Positions 35,003-45,084 of a DNA stretch of 64,000 bases are shown here, in pieces. This DNA comes from Rhodocyclaceae bacterium (GTDB taxonomy: Bacteria; Pseudomonadota; Gammaproteobacteria; Burkholderiales; Usitatibacteraceae), in NCBI GenBank assembly GCA_020247545.1, contig JADCIX010000011.1:62001-126000 (forward strand). The letters are read 5' to 3'. Position 1 is the stretch's first letter. Each line of letters begins with the position of its first letter. The notes under the pieces were generated by a model, which made no database searches, was not told where the DNA came from, and was given only the letters and a program-made list of their open reading frames with translations. A program made the translations under genes and the position numbers.

Positions 35003-37309
35003 ATGTATCAATCGGCTAGGCTATCTACAAGCGGCAGCAACACAATCCAGGGGCATTCATCGTTCGGCGTGATTAAGGCGGCTCCGCGCAACGCGGACGT
35101 GATCGTCAAGTCGTTTCCACGCGCTTTGCAGACGTGGCAGCTCGAAATCGAAGGGATGACGTGCGCATCTTGCGTCAACCGCGTTGAGAAGGCGCTCAGT
35201 AATGTTCCGAGCGTCGTCACCGCAGAAGTCAACCTTGCCACTGAGTTGGCGCGGGTTGAGGCACACGAGGACACAAACACCGACGCCTTGCTGCAGGCAG
35301 TCGAGCGCGCCGGCTACCACGCAAGACTCATCACCGAAGCACAACTCACAACTGGCCCGCAAGCGGTTAAGCCGATCCAGTGGTGGCCGGTAGCGATCGC
35401 GACCGCGCTTACGATCCCGTTGATGCTTCCGATGTTGGCCGAGGCGATGGGAATCGTCGTTGAAATCAGCGGCTGGTGGCAGTTAGCACTCGCGACGCCG
35501 GTCCAATTTTGGCTGGGCGCGCGTTTCTATCGCGCCGCTTGGAAGGCGATCCGCGCGGGTGCTGGAAATATGGACCTACTGGTCGCGATTGGGACTTCCG
35601 CCGGTTACGGCCTGTCCGTTTATTTACTCGTGGCACATTCTGCGCACGGCACGCCGCACTTGTACTTTGAAGCCTCTTCGGCGGTGATTACCCTTGTATT
35701 GCTTGGGAAGTGGCTTGAGGCGCGCGCGAAGAAACAAACTGCCGGTGCCATCCGCGCGTTGTACGAACTGCGTCCTGAATTCGCTCGCGTCCGCGAGGGC
35801 GCAGTCCACCGCGATGTTCCGATCGATAGCATCAAAGTCAATGATCTTGTCGTGGTTCGCCCTGGCGAAAAAATTGCGGTAGACGGGGAAATCATTGAAG
35901 GACATAGCGCTGTCGATGAGTCACTTCTTACCGGGGAAAGCCTGCCAATTGAAAAGTCAGTCGGCGACAGCGTAGTAGGCGGCGCCATCAACGCTGAGGG
36001 CGTCCTAGTCGTGCGAACAACTAGCGTCAACAGCGAATCAAAACTTGCGCGAGTGATCCGCGCGGTCGAGTCTGCACAAGCCAAGAAAGCGCCAATTCAG
36101 AAAATTGTCGACCGCGTCAGCGCCATTTTTGTGCCAATCGTCTTAGTCATCGCATCACTCACGTTGCTCGCTTGGGGATTCTCAACGGGTAACTGGGAGC
36201 AGGCGATTATTAATGCCGTTGCGGTGTTGGTTATTGCTTGTCCGTGTGCGTTGGGGCTCGCGACGCCGACCGCCCTCATGGCGGGCACGGGTGTGGCAGC
36301 ACAACGCGGTATTTTGATTAAAGATGCCGAAGCGCTAGAAGTTGCACATCGCATCCAAACGGTGGCGTTTGACAAAACAGGAACGTTGACGGAAGGACGT
36401 CCAACATTAATCAACACCTTTTCCCCGAAAGTCGCAGCCACTGAGCTCTATGCTTTAGCGCGCGCCTTGCAATCGGGCAGCGAGCATCCACTGGCTAAGG
36501 CTGTCATCGCCGCTGCCGACGAAGTTGGAGCTGAATCAAGACTCTCCACACAAACTTCCGCGGTTCCTGGACGCGGTGTATCCGGTACGGTTGACGGTAG
36601 GCAGCTCCGGTTCGGGAGTACGAGGTATATGCGCGAGCTCGGAGTGGTGCTGTCGGCCGCCGATAACTTCGCAGCTGCAGCGAACAAAAAGGGCGGCACC
36701 GTCTCATGGCTCGCTGACGTCACCTCAGCACCGCAATTGCTAGGCGGCTTCGAATTCGCCGACCCAATCAAGGACCACGCTGCGATCGCAATCGATGCCT
36801 TGCGGTCGATGGGCATACAAACCGTACTGATCACTGGCGATAATCAAGCGAGCGCGAATACCGTCGGTTTTCAACTGGGCATGGATGAAATCCACGCTGA
36901 GGTGCTGCCGACTGAAAAAGCGAGTCTCGTCGAGAACTTAAAGGCCCAAGGATCAATCGTTGCGATGGTCGGCGACGGCATCAATGATGCACCAGCATTA
37001 GCCGCGGCAGATGTCGGAATTGCGATGTCAACAGGGACTGACGTTGCCATGCAGGCAGCTGGGATTACCCTCATGAGAGGCGACCCTGCGTTGATTGCAG
37101 ACGCGATTGACATCTCCAAACAGACCTACAAGAAGATCCGCCAAAACCTGTTTTGGGCATTTGCCTATAACGTTGTTGGCATTCCCCTCGCGGCATTGGG
37201 TATGCTGAATCCAATCGTGGCTGGCGCGGCGATGGCGTTTAGCAGCATTAGTGTAATCGGCAACGCAATGCTGTTGAGGCGCTGGAAAGGGGTTTCAGCC
37301 AATGCATAG
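35003..37309 (+). CDS. copA: Cu(I)-exporting P1B-type ATPase
   Basis: 768 residues. After a 50-residue non-conserved leader comes one HMA domain with MTCASC. P1B-1 features: transmembrane CPC ([17 protein letters not shown]), actuator LLTGES, phosphorylation motif [11 protein letters not shown] motif [10 protein letters not shown], hinge [15 protein letters not shown], and final helices with [17 protein letters not shown] and [16 protein letters not shown]. This set fixes Cu(I)/Ag(I) specificity. RBS GAGG ahead of ATG 35003. Regulated by the CueR-like protein through the dyad upstream. Confidence 0.95.
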   Translation: MYQSARLSTSGSNTIQGHSSFGVIKAAPRNADVIVKSFPRALQTWQLEIEGMTCASCVNRVEKALSNVPSVVTAEVNLATELARVEAHEDTNTDALLQAVERAGYHARLITEAQLTTGPQAVKPIQWWPVAIATALTIPLMLPMLAEAMGIVVEISGWWQLALATPVQFWLGARFYRAAWKAIRAGAGNMDLLVAIGTSAGYGLSVYLLVAHSAHGTPHLYFEASSAVITLVLLGKWLEARAKKQTAGAIRALYELRPEFARVREGAVHRDVPIDSIKVNDLVVVRPGEKIAVDGEIIEGHSAVDESLLTGESLPIEKSVGDSVVGGAINAEGVLVVRTTSVNSESKLARVIRAVESAQAKKAPIQKIVDRVSAIFVPIVLVIASLTLLAWGFSTGNWEQAIINAVAVLVIACPCALGLATPTALMAGTGVAAQRGILIKDAEALEVAHRIQTVAFDKTGTLTEGRPTLINTFSPKVAATELYALARALQSGSEHPLAKAVIAAADEVGAESRLSTQTSAVPGRGVSGTVDGRQLRFGSTRYMRELGVVLSAADNFAAAANKKGGTVSWLADVTSAPQLLGGFEFADPIKDHAAIAIDALRSMGIQTVLITGDNQASANTVGFQLGMDEIHAEVLPTEKASLVENLKAQGSIVAMVGDGINDAPALAAADVGIAMSTGTDVAMQAAGITLMRGDPALIADAIDISKQTYKKIRQNLFWAFAYNVVGIPLAALGMLNPIVAGAAMAFSSISVIGNAMLLRRWKGVSANA

Positions 37310-37532
37310 CAACCGCAGAGGGGTCGATCAGCGGTTGACGGCGAAACCCGCACTCGCGATGATTGCGATTGTTTGGCTTTTGCTGTCGATCGGTTCTATC
37401 AAACTCAGAATGGCAGGCGATCATCAATACATGCAATGCAGCGATGAGCGACACGATTCCGGTACCGCCGGTGCTGGGTGCATTGCAACCAAGAAACTAC
37501 CGCTTTTTCGCCTCAGACTACCCGCACAATAA
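37302..37532 (+). CDS. possible small membrane protein overlapping the copA end
   Basis: 76 codons starting inside the last codons of copA (ATGCATAG). One hydrophobic segment ([18 protein letters not shown]) after a basic start is membrane-like, and small membrane genes do follow copA in some clusters. No family recognised, no clear ribosome site, and the tail is not protein-like. Weak call. Confidence 0.25.
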   Translation: MHSNRRGVDQRLTAKPALAMIAIVWLLLSIGSIKLRMAGDHQYMQCSDERHDSGTAGAGCIATKKLPLFRLRLPAQ

Positions 37533-37953
37533 TGCTAGTCAACTGTCTTTACGCTGGCGAGTATTTGCGGTTGCATCATCTTGCGACAGGTCGCTTATCA
37601 AGAATTTGCTGGTAGATTGGAGATGATGTTTTCGGCCAATAGCGGCGCTTCGCGAGTACTTTCTGATTTCATATTTTGATCCAGGGAATCGAGCACAAAA
37701 CAATTTCACTCTGACCTTTGGTGTTGATTACACCCTGGCTGAATCGCTGGCGCAGTGCGATCCGCTCGCGCCGCGATTCCCAGATCAAGTTGATTGGTTG
37801 CGCATGCCGCCTGTGGGCAGAGAGATCGTTTCGCGCCGCCTCCAACGCTTACCGTTAGCCGGTTCGGCGACAGCTGTGACACCCCGCCGGCACACACTAC
37901 ACACTCTGCATTTGCCAAGTAACACCGGGCACCGACTGTGAAAGCCGGCTCGG
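37533..37953. other. gene-free stretch with a dispersed repeat
   Basis: Between copA and the convergent lipoprotein gene. Holds copy 4 of the dispersed repeat (37594-37735). No convincing gene or RNA seen in the rest. Confidence 0.5.
37594..37735 (+). repeat. dispersed repeat, copy 4
   Basis: TCAAGAATTTGCTGGTAGAT and TGTTTTCGGCCAATAGCGGC match copy 2 at 25850 exactly or nearly so; the match continues with more changes to about 37735 (CTGATTTCATATTTTGATCC against CTGATTCCATACCTTAATCC). It is 11.7 kb from copy 2. Confidence 0.65.
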
Positions 37954-38355
37954 TCACTTCCTTCCTAGGTCGGAACTGCGCCAGCGCGGAACCAGCACTT
38001 CGCTCGCCGGCGCATTGGGATCAAGTGCATGCAGCGTGCAGTTCCGCCGATTGACGTACACAGGATCGCCTACCTTGAGCGGGACGTTCTCAGGCACCGC
38101 TGCAATTCGCGCTTGCCGAAAGCGGTCATATCGATAACTTACGTACGCGTATTGCGTGCGCGCAACGACCTCGGCGGTTGCGTGATTCCGGCAATCGTCT
38201 CTGGCTGGACGAAGGATGGAGGTCCCCATGCCCACCTCGACCACAGTGCCGCGCCGCCAGCCCTCATCGTTGTCGTACTTGCCGTCGTATAGGAGCGCGC
38301 AACCGCCAGCAAGCAAAGGCACCGCAAGCATCAGCAGTATTTTGGGAAAGATCAT
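37954..38355 (-). CDS. small exported lipoprotein
   Basis: 133 residues. Lipobox LAGGC after a short signal, so membrane-anchored in the periplasm. Mature part GWRRGTVVEVG..., YAYVSYRYDRFRQARIA, VPLKVGDPVYVNRRNCTLHAL looks like a small beta-barrel domain. Family not recognised. Start overlaps the preceding gene stop (ATGA); it is last in the RND efflux operon. Confidence 0.7.
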   Translation of the reverse strand: MIFPKILLMLAVPLLAGGCALLYDGKYDNDEGWRRGTVVEVGMGTSILRPARDDCRNHATAEVVARTQYAYVSYRYDRFRQARIAAVPENVPLKVGDPVYVNRRNCTLHALDPNAPASEVLVPRWRSSDLGRK

Positions 38356-38591
38356 CGTCCGCTCTCCATCTGCTTTGTTTCCGAATAGAAGCCGCTCACC
38401 CGCAACTTGATGCCGACGTTCTGATCCGTCGGGTTGTTCCAGTACCAGCCATGCGTACCGGTAACGGGCGCCTTCAACGAGCCGCCGGATTGCGATGCCG
38501 TGCCTTTATGAAACGACAGGAACGCGCCTTCGGGTCCTGCGGGCGGCTCGCTTTGGAAATCGAACTTCAGCGCCGCCTTGTGCCTGATCAT
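38352..38591 (-). CDS. truncated C-terminal part of a transmembrane-anchor-type protein
   Basis: 79 residues. The sequence GGSLKAPVTGTHGWYWNNPTDQ and IKLRVSGFYSETKQ matches the conserved C-terminal end of proteins annotated as transmembrane anchor protein in metal-efflux clusters; the usual N-terminal membrane helix and linker are missing. Linked to both neighbours by 4-bp ATGA overlaps, which suggests it is still expressed in the operon. Could be a natural short version or a remnant. Confidence 0.6.
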   Translation of the reverse strand: MIRHKAALKFDFQSEPPAGPEGAFLSFHKGTASQSGGSLKAPVTGTHGWYWNNPTDQNVGIKLRVSGFYSETKQMESGR

Positions 38592-38962
38592 GGCACAACA
38601 AACCGCACGGTTGAGCCCGCTTTGCCTGCCATCGTCACCACGGCGACAACCTTGGTGCCCGCCTTTACATTGAACGCGCCCTTTGCTTCGAGTTTGTTGT
38701 CGCCAGTATGAACAAGTTGAGCTTCGCTTTTGTCCTTGCCATTGAGCATCGTGACTTTGGCCGTTCCTCCTTTAGCGTCGATCTTTTTGCCGTGGTCTTC
38801 GACGTAAATTTTGATGACGTCCGACTTGGCAACTAGTTCATATTGAATCTCATTCACCTCCTGTACCACGCCGCCATTCTTTGGTTTGTTATCACCATGC
38901 GCAAAAACTGTAGTGGCCACCATCAGCGACATTGCGACAAGTAACGTCTTGCTTGATTTCAT
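38588..38962 (-). CDS. small periplasmic protein of the RND operon
   Basis: 124 residues with signal peptide (to TTVFA-HGD). Mature part HGDNKPKNGGVVQEVNEIQYELVAKSDVIKIYVEDHGKKI, then beta-rich to VVAVVTMAGKAGSTVRFVVP. Proteins of this type accompany CzcA-like pumps and may bind metal through the N-terminal His/Asp. Function not established. It follows the pump gene by 30 bp. Confidence 0.7.
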   Translation of the reverse strand: MKSSKTLLVAMSLMVATTVFAHGDNKPKNGGVVQEVNEIQYELVAKSDVIKIYVEDHGKKIDAKGGTAKVTMLNGKDKSEAQLVHTGDNKLEAKGAFNVKAGTKVVAVVTMAGKAGSTVRFVVP

Positions 38963-38992
38963 GTTGCGTCCTTTCGGGTTGTAAAAATTTGG

Positions 38993-41900
38993 TTAATACG
39001 CTTCGCTGCCGGATTCATCCACCAGCCGCTGAATCGGCTCGCGACCAAACACCCACACCATCGCCGGCGTGAGGAAGGTATCGAGCAATGTGGCGCTGAT
39101 TAGTCCGGAGAAGATCACCACCGCGACCGGGTGCAAGATCTCAGTCCCGGGCATCTCCGCCTCGAACAACAGTGGTGCCAGTGCGAAGGCCGCAACCAAC
39201 GCTGTCATCAACACGGGAGTCAATCGCTCTAACGAGCCGCGCACAATCATCGGCTTACCCCACGCCTCGCCCTCGAAGGCACACAGATTCACGTAGTGGC
39301 TGACTTTCAGAATGCCATTACGAATCGAAATGCCCGCCAGCGTGATGAAGCCCACCAGCGCTGCGATTGATAGCGGCTGACCAGACAGCCACAGACCGAT
39401 CACACTCCCGACGAGTGCCAGTGGAATGTTGGCCATGATGATCAGCGCTAACGTGCTAGATCTGTAGCGCGAATACAGCACTAAAAAAATCATCGCCAGT
39501 GAACCCAGCGACAGCAGCCCGATTAAACGACTCGATTCTTCCTGCGCTTGGAATTGACCGCCTAGCGTGATGAAGTAACCCTCCGGAAGTTTGGTTTCGG
39601 CCACTGCGGTGCGAATATCAGCGACCACATCGGAGAGTGCACGGCCCTGCGCATTGGCAGAGATCACAATACGACGACGACCATCGTCGCGGCTGATCTG
39701 GTTGGGCCCGTCGGATTCCTCAATGGTCGCCAGACGCGACAGCGGCACACGACCGGTCGGTGTGTCGATAAAGATATTGCGCAGGCCCTCCACCGAACGC
39801 GCACCTTCCGGCAAACGCAGAACCAAATTGAATCGTTTATTGCCCTCGATGATTTGTGTGACACGCTCACCGTCGATCAGCATTTGCAACTCACGCAGCA
39901 GCTTCGAAGGCGCGAGTCCGACTTGCTCCGCGCGGTCGTAGTCGACGCGCACCTTGATTTCTGGCGTGAGCACCTGTTTCTCGATTTCCAAATCTGCCAA
40001 ACCAGCAATGCCCGCCAGTCGAGCGCGGAGCGCGTCTGCCTGACCACGCAAGATATCGAGATCGTCGCCAAAAATCTTAATGGCGATTTGTGAACGCACA
40101 CCCGACAACATGTGATCAATACGATGCGAAATCGGCTGACCGATGCCGATGGCCGCCGGCAGATTGGACAGCCGTCCACGAATGTCAGCGTAGATCTCGT
40201 CAAGTGAACGATCGGAGCGCTTCAGCCGGAGATCAAGTTCGGATACATGTACACCCTCGGCGTGTTCATCGAGCTCAGCCCGCCCGCTGCGGCGACCCAC
40301 GGCTTCAACTTCTGGCACGCCCTTTAAGGCGAGTTCGGCCTGCGTTGCAAGGCGAGCCGTCTCGGTCAAGGTGGTGCCGGGGTTCAGCCGCAGCCCCACA
40401 AGGGCCGAACCCTCATTAAACGGCGGCAGGAAGGTTGTAGGAAAAAATGGTACCGACGCCATGGCGAGTAACGCCGCGACCGTGCCTGCGGCGATGAGCG
40501 TTCGTGGATGTTTCAGCACACCATCGAGAAGTGACTGATAACCGCGCTTCAGCACGACGACCAAGCGAGTGTCACCGTGGTCGAGGGTTTTCATTTTTGG
40601 CAGTAGGTAGTAGGCCATTACCGGCGTGAGTGTGACCGACACCACCATACTCACGAGTAGCGCGACGATGTAGGCCACAGCTAGCGGCTGCATTAACCGA
40701 CCTTCAATACCAGGAAGAAAGAACAACGGTACCAGCACCAACACGATGATGAGCGTCGCGTAAACGATGGCCGAACGGACTTCGAGCGTCGCTTTAGCAA
40801 TCACCTCCAGCGGGTTTAGGTGCACTTTATTTTCCAAGCCATGTTGGCGGTCGCTTTTAAGGCGGCGCAGTACGTTTTCCACACCCACCACCGCATCATC
40901 CACCAACTCACCAATGGCGATGGTCAGTCCGCCTAGTGTCATGGTGTTGATAGAAAAACCGAAGTACTTGAATACCAGCACGGTGGTGAGCACCGAGATT
41001 GGGATCGCCATGAGTGAGATGAATGTTGTGCGGGGGTTCATCAAAAATACGAACAGCACTACTGCAACCACCACAGAGGCGCCAATCAACTTGCCTTTCA
41101 GGGTATCGATCGAGCTCTCGATAAAGCTCGCCTGCCGCATCGTCACTTGTGGCACTTGCATACCCGCCGGTAGTGACTTCTTGAGCTCATCCAATGCGGT
41201 CTCAATATCGCGGGTGAGGCGCACCGTATCCGCCCCCGGCTGTTTCTGAATGCCGAGGATGACAGCGGGTTTGCCGTTGAAGCCGGCGTCACCGCGCTTG
41301 ATGGCCGCGGCAAATTTCACCTCAGCGACTTGCTTTAGCAAGATCGATTGGCCCTTGCGTGAATCGACCGGTAGCTTTTGCAAATCTTCCAGCCGTGAGG
41401 TGCGACCGATATTACGAATCAGGTATTCGCGCGAATTGAGTTCTAAAAATCCGCCGCTGGTGTTAGCCGAAAACCCGCGCAGTACCTGCTCGATCTGCTC
41501 AAGCGAGATGCCCAGCTGCGCCATACGCGCCGTGTCGGGCTGCACTTGGAACTGGCGTACCTCGCCGCCAATCGGGATCACTTGCGCGATACCGGGAATG
41601 GTCAGCAGTCGCGGGCGCAACACGTAGTCAGCGTATTCGCGCACCTGCATCGGCGTGACTTTGGCGGTATCAATCGGCAGCGCCATCAACATGATCTCAC
41701 CCATGATCGAGGTGATCGGCCCCATCGCCGCATGGTCGACCCCGGGCGGCAATTGTTCGCGCACCAGCGCGAGACGCTCGCCGACCATTTGCCGCGCCCG
41801 GTAAATGTCGATGCCCCAGTCGAACGTGACATAGACAAACGACAGGCCGACGCTGGAGATCGAACGCACGCTGGTCACGCCGGGCATGCCATTCATATTG

Positions 41901-42112
41901 GTTTCAATCGGATAGGTGATGAGCTGCTCGACCTCCTCCGGTGCCATCCCGCCCGCTTCGATCATGATGGTGACGGTGGGTTGATTAAGGTCGGGAAACA
42001 CATCCACCGGCATACGCGTCAGTGTGAAGGCGCCATACACCATCATCACCACCGATAAGACGATCACGATAAGGCGATTTCGGAGACTCGCCTGAACCAG
42101 AAAATTAAACAT
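38993..42112 (-). CDS. heavy-metal efflux RND pump (CzcA/CusA family)
   Basis: 1039 residues, 12 transmembrane segments in the usual 1+5 / 1+5 pattern with two large periplasmic loops. N-terminal NRLIVIVLSVVMMVYGAF, FPDLNQPTVTIMIEAGG, pore and docking parts follow the HME-RND family. The TM4 motif is GELVDDAVVGVENVLRRL: acidic residues are kept, but it is neither the CzcA form (DFGIIVDGAVVIVEN) nor the CusA copper form, so the exported ion cannot be fixed (divalent cation likely). It works with the adaptor and the CzcC-like outer-membrane protein just upstream. Confidence 0.92.
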   Translation of the reverse strand: MFNFLVQASLRNRLIVIVLSVVMMVYGAFTLTRMPVDVFPDLNQPTVTIMIEAGGMAPEEVEQLITYPIETNMNGMPGVTSVRSISSVGLSFVYVTFDWGIDIYRARQMVGERLALVREQLPPGVDHAAMGPITSIMGEIMLMALPIDTAKVTPMQVREYADYVLRPRLLTIPGIAQVIPIGGEVRQFQVQPDTARMAQLGISLEQIEQVLRGFSANTSGGFLELNSREYLIRNIGRTSRLEDLQKLPVDSRKGQSILLKQVAEVKFAAAIKRGDAGFNGKPAVILGIQKQPGADTVRLTRDIETALDELKKSLPAGMQVPQVTMRQASFIESSIDTLKGKLIGASVVVAVVLFVFLMNPRTTFISLMAIPISVLTTVLVFKYFGFSINTMTLGGLTIAIGELVDDAVVGVENVLRRLKSDRQHGLENKVHLNPLEVIAKATLEVRSAIVYATLIIVLVLVPLFFLPGIEGRLMQPLAVAYIVALLVSMVVSVTLTPVMAYYLLPKMKTLDHGDTRLVVVLKRGYQSLLDGVLKHPRTLIAAGTVAALLAMASVPFFPTTFLPPFNEGSALVGLRLNPGTTLTETARLATQAELALKGVPEVEAVGRRSGRAELDEHAEGVHVSELDLRLKRSDRSLDEIYADIRGRLSNLPAAIGIGQPISHRIDHMLSGVRSQIAIKIFGDDLDILRGQADALRARLAGIAGLADLEIEKQVLTPEIKVRVDYDRAEQVGLAPSKLLRELQMLIDGERVTQIIEGNKRFNLVLRLPEGARSVEGLRNIFIDTPTGRVPLSRLATIEESDGPNQISRDDGRRRIVISANAQGRALSDVVADIRTAVAETKLPEGYFITLGGQFQAQEESSRLIGLLSLGSLAMIFLVLYSRYRSSTLALIIMANIPLALVGSVIGLWLSGQPLSIAALVGFITLAGISIRNGILKVSHYVNLCAFEGEAWGKPMIVRGSLERLTPVLMTALVAAFALAPLLFEAEMPGTEILHPVAVVIFSGLISATLLDTFLTPAMVWVFGREPIQRLVDESGSEAY

Positions 42113-42122
42113 AGCGATACCG

Positions 42123-43211
42123 TTAGCGGACTTGATTAATCAGTGCCGCACTCTGCGTCACCACGCGTGCGCCATCTTTTAATCCGTCAAGTACCGCGAC
42201 GCTCACTCCATCCAGCGCCACCCAGCGAATGGTTTGCGGCGAGAATCGTTCCGCCGCCGTGTGTACCCAAACGATGTCTTGATTGGCCGGATTTTTCACC
42301 ACCGAGCTGGCTGGTACCGCGTGGCTCTTGACCTTGCTGCGCGTCTCTGCAAACACTTTCACCGTTTGCCCGGCAGCGAGCGCCACTGCCGTTTTTGCAT
42401 CCGGTTTTACGCGGAACACCACGGGAATCGCGCCTTCTTTGAGCATCCTCCCGGCGCCGACCAATTGCAGAGCGACCCGAATGTCTGCCGACGGATTCAG
42501 CGTCGCACCGGCAATATTGCCCGGTAACGTTGCGTCGTAGGCCTGTGCTTCGATTTGCAATCGTGCGGGATCGATCACCTCAAAAATCAGCTCGCGCGCA
42601 TCCACGACTTGGCCGGCGGTCGCATGTGTTGCCGCGATCACACCCGACACCGGTGCCAGCAACGCCTCGCGAGCGACATACGCACCACCGCCAGGCGAAA
42701 GCCGTTCGGTGAGGCTCTGTACCTCGATGCGCGCAATCTCAATTTCGCGCTGCGGCACCGTGCCTTCCAGCTGCTCCAGCCGCGCCAACTTTTTGCGCGC
42801 GAGTTCCAGATTCACTTTCAATTCGGGCGTCGCGCTTTCGGATGCACGCACGTAGGCCAGCACTTCGCCCTTCCTCACCGACTGCCCCAGCGAGGGCAAA
42901 CCACGCGGGCCCGGCTCAATGCGACCAGCCTGCGTTGGTTGCACCTTGCCACCCGCATTCGGGTCGGCAATCACGCGGCCCGATAACTCGACCGTCTGCG
43001 GGTGTTCGGCTTGTACAACGACGGCGGTGCGCACCTGCAACTGTCGCTGTGCGGGCTTTGGCAGGAACACGCTGCCATCTGGCTGGCGTTTGGGCGCATC
43101 GGAATTTGCCGATACTGGTGCGGCATCACCGTGATCGTGACCCGGGCCGGCCATGGCGCTTGTTGCGACGGCGAGCAGCAACACGGACAACACATGAATA
43201 TGCTTAAACAT
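42123..43211 (-). CDS. RND efflux periplasmic adaptor (CzcB/CusB-like)
   Basis: 362 residues. Signal peptide followed by a His/Asp stretch (GPGHDHGDAA). Barrel-sandwich halves GRIEPGPRGLPSLGQSVRKGEVLAYV and LLAPVSGVIAATHATAGQVVDARELIFEV flank a coiled-coil hairpin (LELARKKLARLEQLEGTVPQREIEIARIEVQSL); beta-barrel and membrane-proximal domains follow. Bridges the pump and outer-membrane channel. Overlaps the upstream gene by 8 bp and precedes the pump by 10 bp. Confidence 0.92.
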   Translation of the reverse strand: MFKHIHVLSVLLLAVATSAMAGPGHDHGDAAPVSANSDAPKRQPDGSVFLPKPAQRQLQVRTAVVVQAEHPQTVELSGRVIADPNAGGKVQPTQAGRIEPGPRGLPSLGQSVRKGEVLAYVRASESATPELKVNLELARKKLARLEQLEGTVPQREIEIARIEVQSLTERLSPGGGAYVAREALLAPVSGVIAATHATAGQVVDARELIFEVIDPARLQIEAQAYDATLPGNIAGATLNPSADIRVALQLVGAGRMLKEGAIPVVFRVKPDAKTAVALAAGQTVKVFAETRSKVKSHAVPASSVVKNPANQDIVWVHTAAERFSPQTIRWVALDGVSVAVLDGLKDGARVVTQSAALINQVR

Positions 43212-43755
43212 GACGGATCCTTCCCGAGCGACGGCGGATTAATAATGTGCCAACGATGCCGAACACAAGCACCAAAGCAGCAATGGCTGCAGCGCCTTTC
43301 CACGACATTGCGGAAGTCGTGTGGTCGTGCCCGGCCTCTGAATCAGGCACGACCAGATTGCCAGCGAGGATATCCCACTCCTCACCAACGGTGAGCGTGA
43401 GAGTGATCGGATAGCTGCCTGGCTTTTCGAACGTTCTTGATGGAACGCGGTAGTCGCCATGCTCTGGATGAAACTGCGCGATCGCTTTGAAGGTGCCGCT
43501 TTCGATTTCGAGTTTGGCATCAAGCACCGGCGTGTTAGTGGCATACCGATCGATGGTGATGGATAGTTCGCCCCCGCGTAAAACGCCAACGACTTCGAAC
43601 AGGTCAGAATGCGCGTCGAAGCGCGGCGAGGCCTTTCCCGCAACGGCCGGCGCACCATCGCCGTGGTCATGACCGGGGCCGGCGAAAGCGATGCTGGCAG
43701 AAAAAAGTGCCGCCAGCAGCAACGCTTTGGCACCGAAAGTTGAAAACGAATTCAT
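43204..43755 (-). CDS. exported protein with C-terminal membrane anchor, RND operon
   Basis: 183 residues. Signal peptide, then the same GPGHDHGDGAP start as the adaptor, a beta-sandwich-like core (FEVVGVLRGGELSITIDRYATNTPVLDAKLEIESG..., YRVPSRTFEKPGSYPITLTL), a second His patch (AGHDHTTS) and a C-terminal membrane helix (AAIAALVLVFGIVGTLLI) with a basic tail. This resembles the N-terminal extension that some CzcB adaptors carry, here as a separate protein. Likely metal-binding helper of the adaptor (inference). ATGA overlap with czcC-like gene. Confidence 0.75.
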   Translation of the reverse strand: MNSFSTFGAKALLLAALFSASIAFAGPGHDHGDGAPAVAGKASPRFDAHSDLFEVVGVLRGGELSITIDRYATNTPVLDAKLEIESGTFKAIAQFHPEHGDYRVPSRTFEKPGSYPITLTLTVGEEWDILAGNLVVPDSEAGHDHTTSAMSWKGAAAIAALVLVFGIVGTLLIRRRSGRIRHV

Positions 43756-44990
43756 GGGATTTGTCCTGATGCTTGATTGAGTCGGGAGATGCTGCGCGCA
43801 CGTTCCAGCTGTGCGCGGGCGTGGGAGAGTTCGGCGTCGAAGCGGTCCGCCTCTGCCCGCAGACGGGCCGGCAAGTCCAGCTCGCCCAGCCGGTAGGCCT
43901 TATCGAGCAGCGCATGCGTTTCGCGGGTGAGATTCAAGCGCGACTCGGCGAACTCGACCTGTCGCGTTGCCTGCGAAACTTCCTCGGCGGCCGAAGCGAT
44001 GTCCGCTTCGATCCGCAAACGCGCTTGTGGCACACGCGTTTCGGCTTCAATGCGTTCCGCACCGGCTGTTGCTTGACGCGAACGATTGCGTGAACCAGAC
44101 GGCAGTGGCACCGTCAACCGCAACACCACACTGCCGGCGGACGATTCGCCAAACGCAGCGCGTTCGCGAACGGTGCCAACCGAAAGCTCCGGCGGATCGT
44201 GACGCGTGGCATTGGCCTCCTGCTGGCGTGCACGAGCGGTATCAGCCTCGCTCATCAGTTCGCGCAGCTGTGGATGCTGGTCCAGCGAGAGTGGCACAGT
44301 TGACCGCGATTCGTCACCGGACGGTAATTGCGTCAGTGAGGTTAGGCTCAGAAACGCGCGCTCGGATCGAAAGGCTTTTGCGCGCGCATCCGCCTCTGCC
44401 GACTCGGCTAGCTTTAACGCGGCGAGGGCCTGATTCCAGTCGGTCCGAGCCGCATCGCCCGCTTTGAATCGCCGCTCGACGTCCGCACTGAGCACGCGAG
44501 CGTCGGTGACTTTGCGTGCGGCGAGTACCAAATCACTGGCACCGACTCGCGCCTGCCAATAGGTTTCGCGCACGTCGCCAGCGAGCCGCCACTTCTCGGC
44601 TGCAGCATGCGCCTCATATCGTGAGGCCTCGCTTTCGGCAACGACACCACGCGCCGTACGCACACCGGGCATTTGCAACGGGACGCCGATCTCGGCCTCC
44701 CACTCGCGTGCGCCAGCATTTTGGTTCCAGCGGTCTGTTTTCTGGCTCACGGAAACACGCGGTGCATCGGCCATCCATGATGCGGCGATGTCGCGCTTTG
44801 CCGCACTTTCATCCAGACGCGCGGCGCGCGCTTGTGATACCGGGTGACGAGCCCAAGCACTTTCTATCGCATCTTTAAGTGTGGGCGCGGCGTGTATGTT
44901 GGTGCTGAAGCTGCTGCTGAACAGCACCACCACCGCAACCATAAAAGTAGGTGGCGCAATTGACGCTGGTGCATAAAAATTGAATCGCAT
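43752..44990 (-). CDS. czcC: CzcC-like outer membrane efflux protein
   Basis: 412 residues from ATG 44990 (GGAGAG upstream; a longer frame from 45029 adds a non-signal leader). Signal peptide to NIHAA. Two OEP repeats with TolC-type helices (DAIESAWARHPVSQARAARLDESAAKRDIAASW ... LDKAYRLGELDLPARLRAEADRFDAELSHARAQLERARSISRLNQASGQ). The C-terminal half follows CzcC/CusC without the lipobox. First large gene of the efflux operon, preceded by a CzcI-like gene. Confidence 0.88.
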   Translation of the reverse strand: MRFNFYAPASIAPPTFMVAVVVLFSSSFSTNIHAAPTLKDAIESAWARHPVSQARAARLDESAAKRDIAASWMADAPRVSVSQKTDRWNQNAGAREWEAEIGVPLQMPGVRTARGVVAESEASRYEAHAAAEKWRLAGDVRETYWQARVGASDLVLAARKVTDARVLSADVERRFKAGDAARTDWNQALAALKLAESAEADARAKAFRSERAFLSLTSLTQLPSGDESRSTVPLSLDQHPQLRELMSEADTARARQQEANATRHDPPELSVGTVRERAAFGESSAGSVVLRLTVPLPSGSRNRSRQATAGAERIEAETRVPQARLRIEADIASAAEEVSQATRQVEFAESRLNLTRETHALLDKAYRLGELDLPARLRAEADRFDAELSHARAQLERARSISRLNQASGQIP

Positions 44991-45084
44991 CGAACTCTCC
45001 GAAACACAATGGAAGAATCCGGCGGGCACCGTATGGTGCCGGAACTAGGACATCAGTAAGAACTGAAGACGACAGCCCGCCGGG

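Noticed and set aside
37310-37337. CAACCGC/GCGGTTG inverted repeat after copA as terminator
   Set aside because: 14-base loop and no U tract; may be chance.
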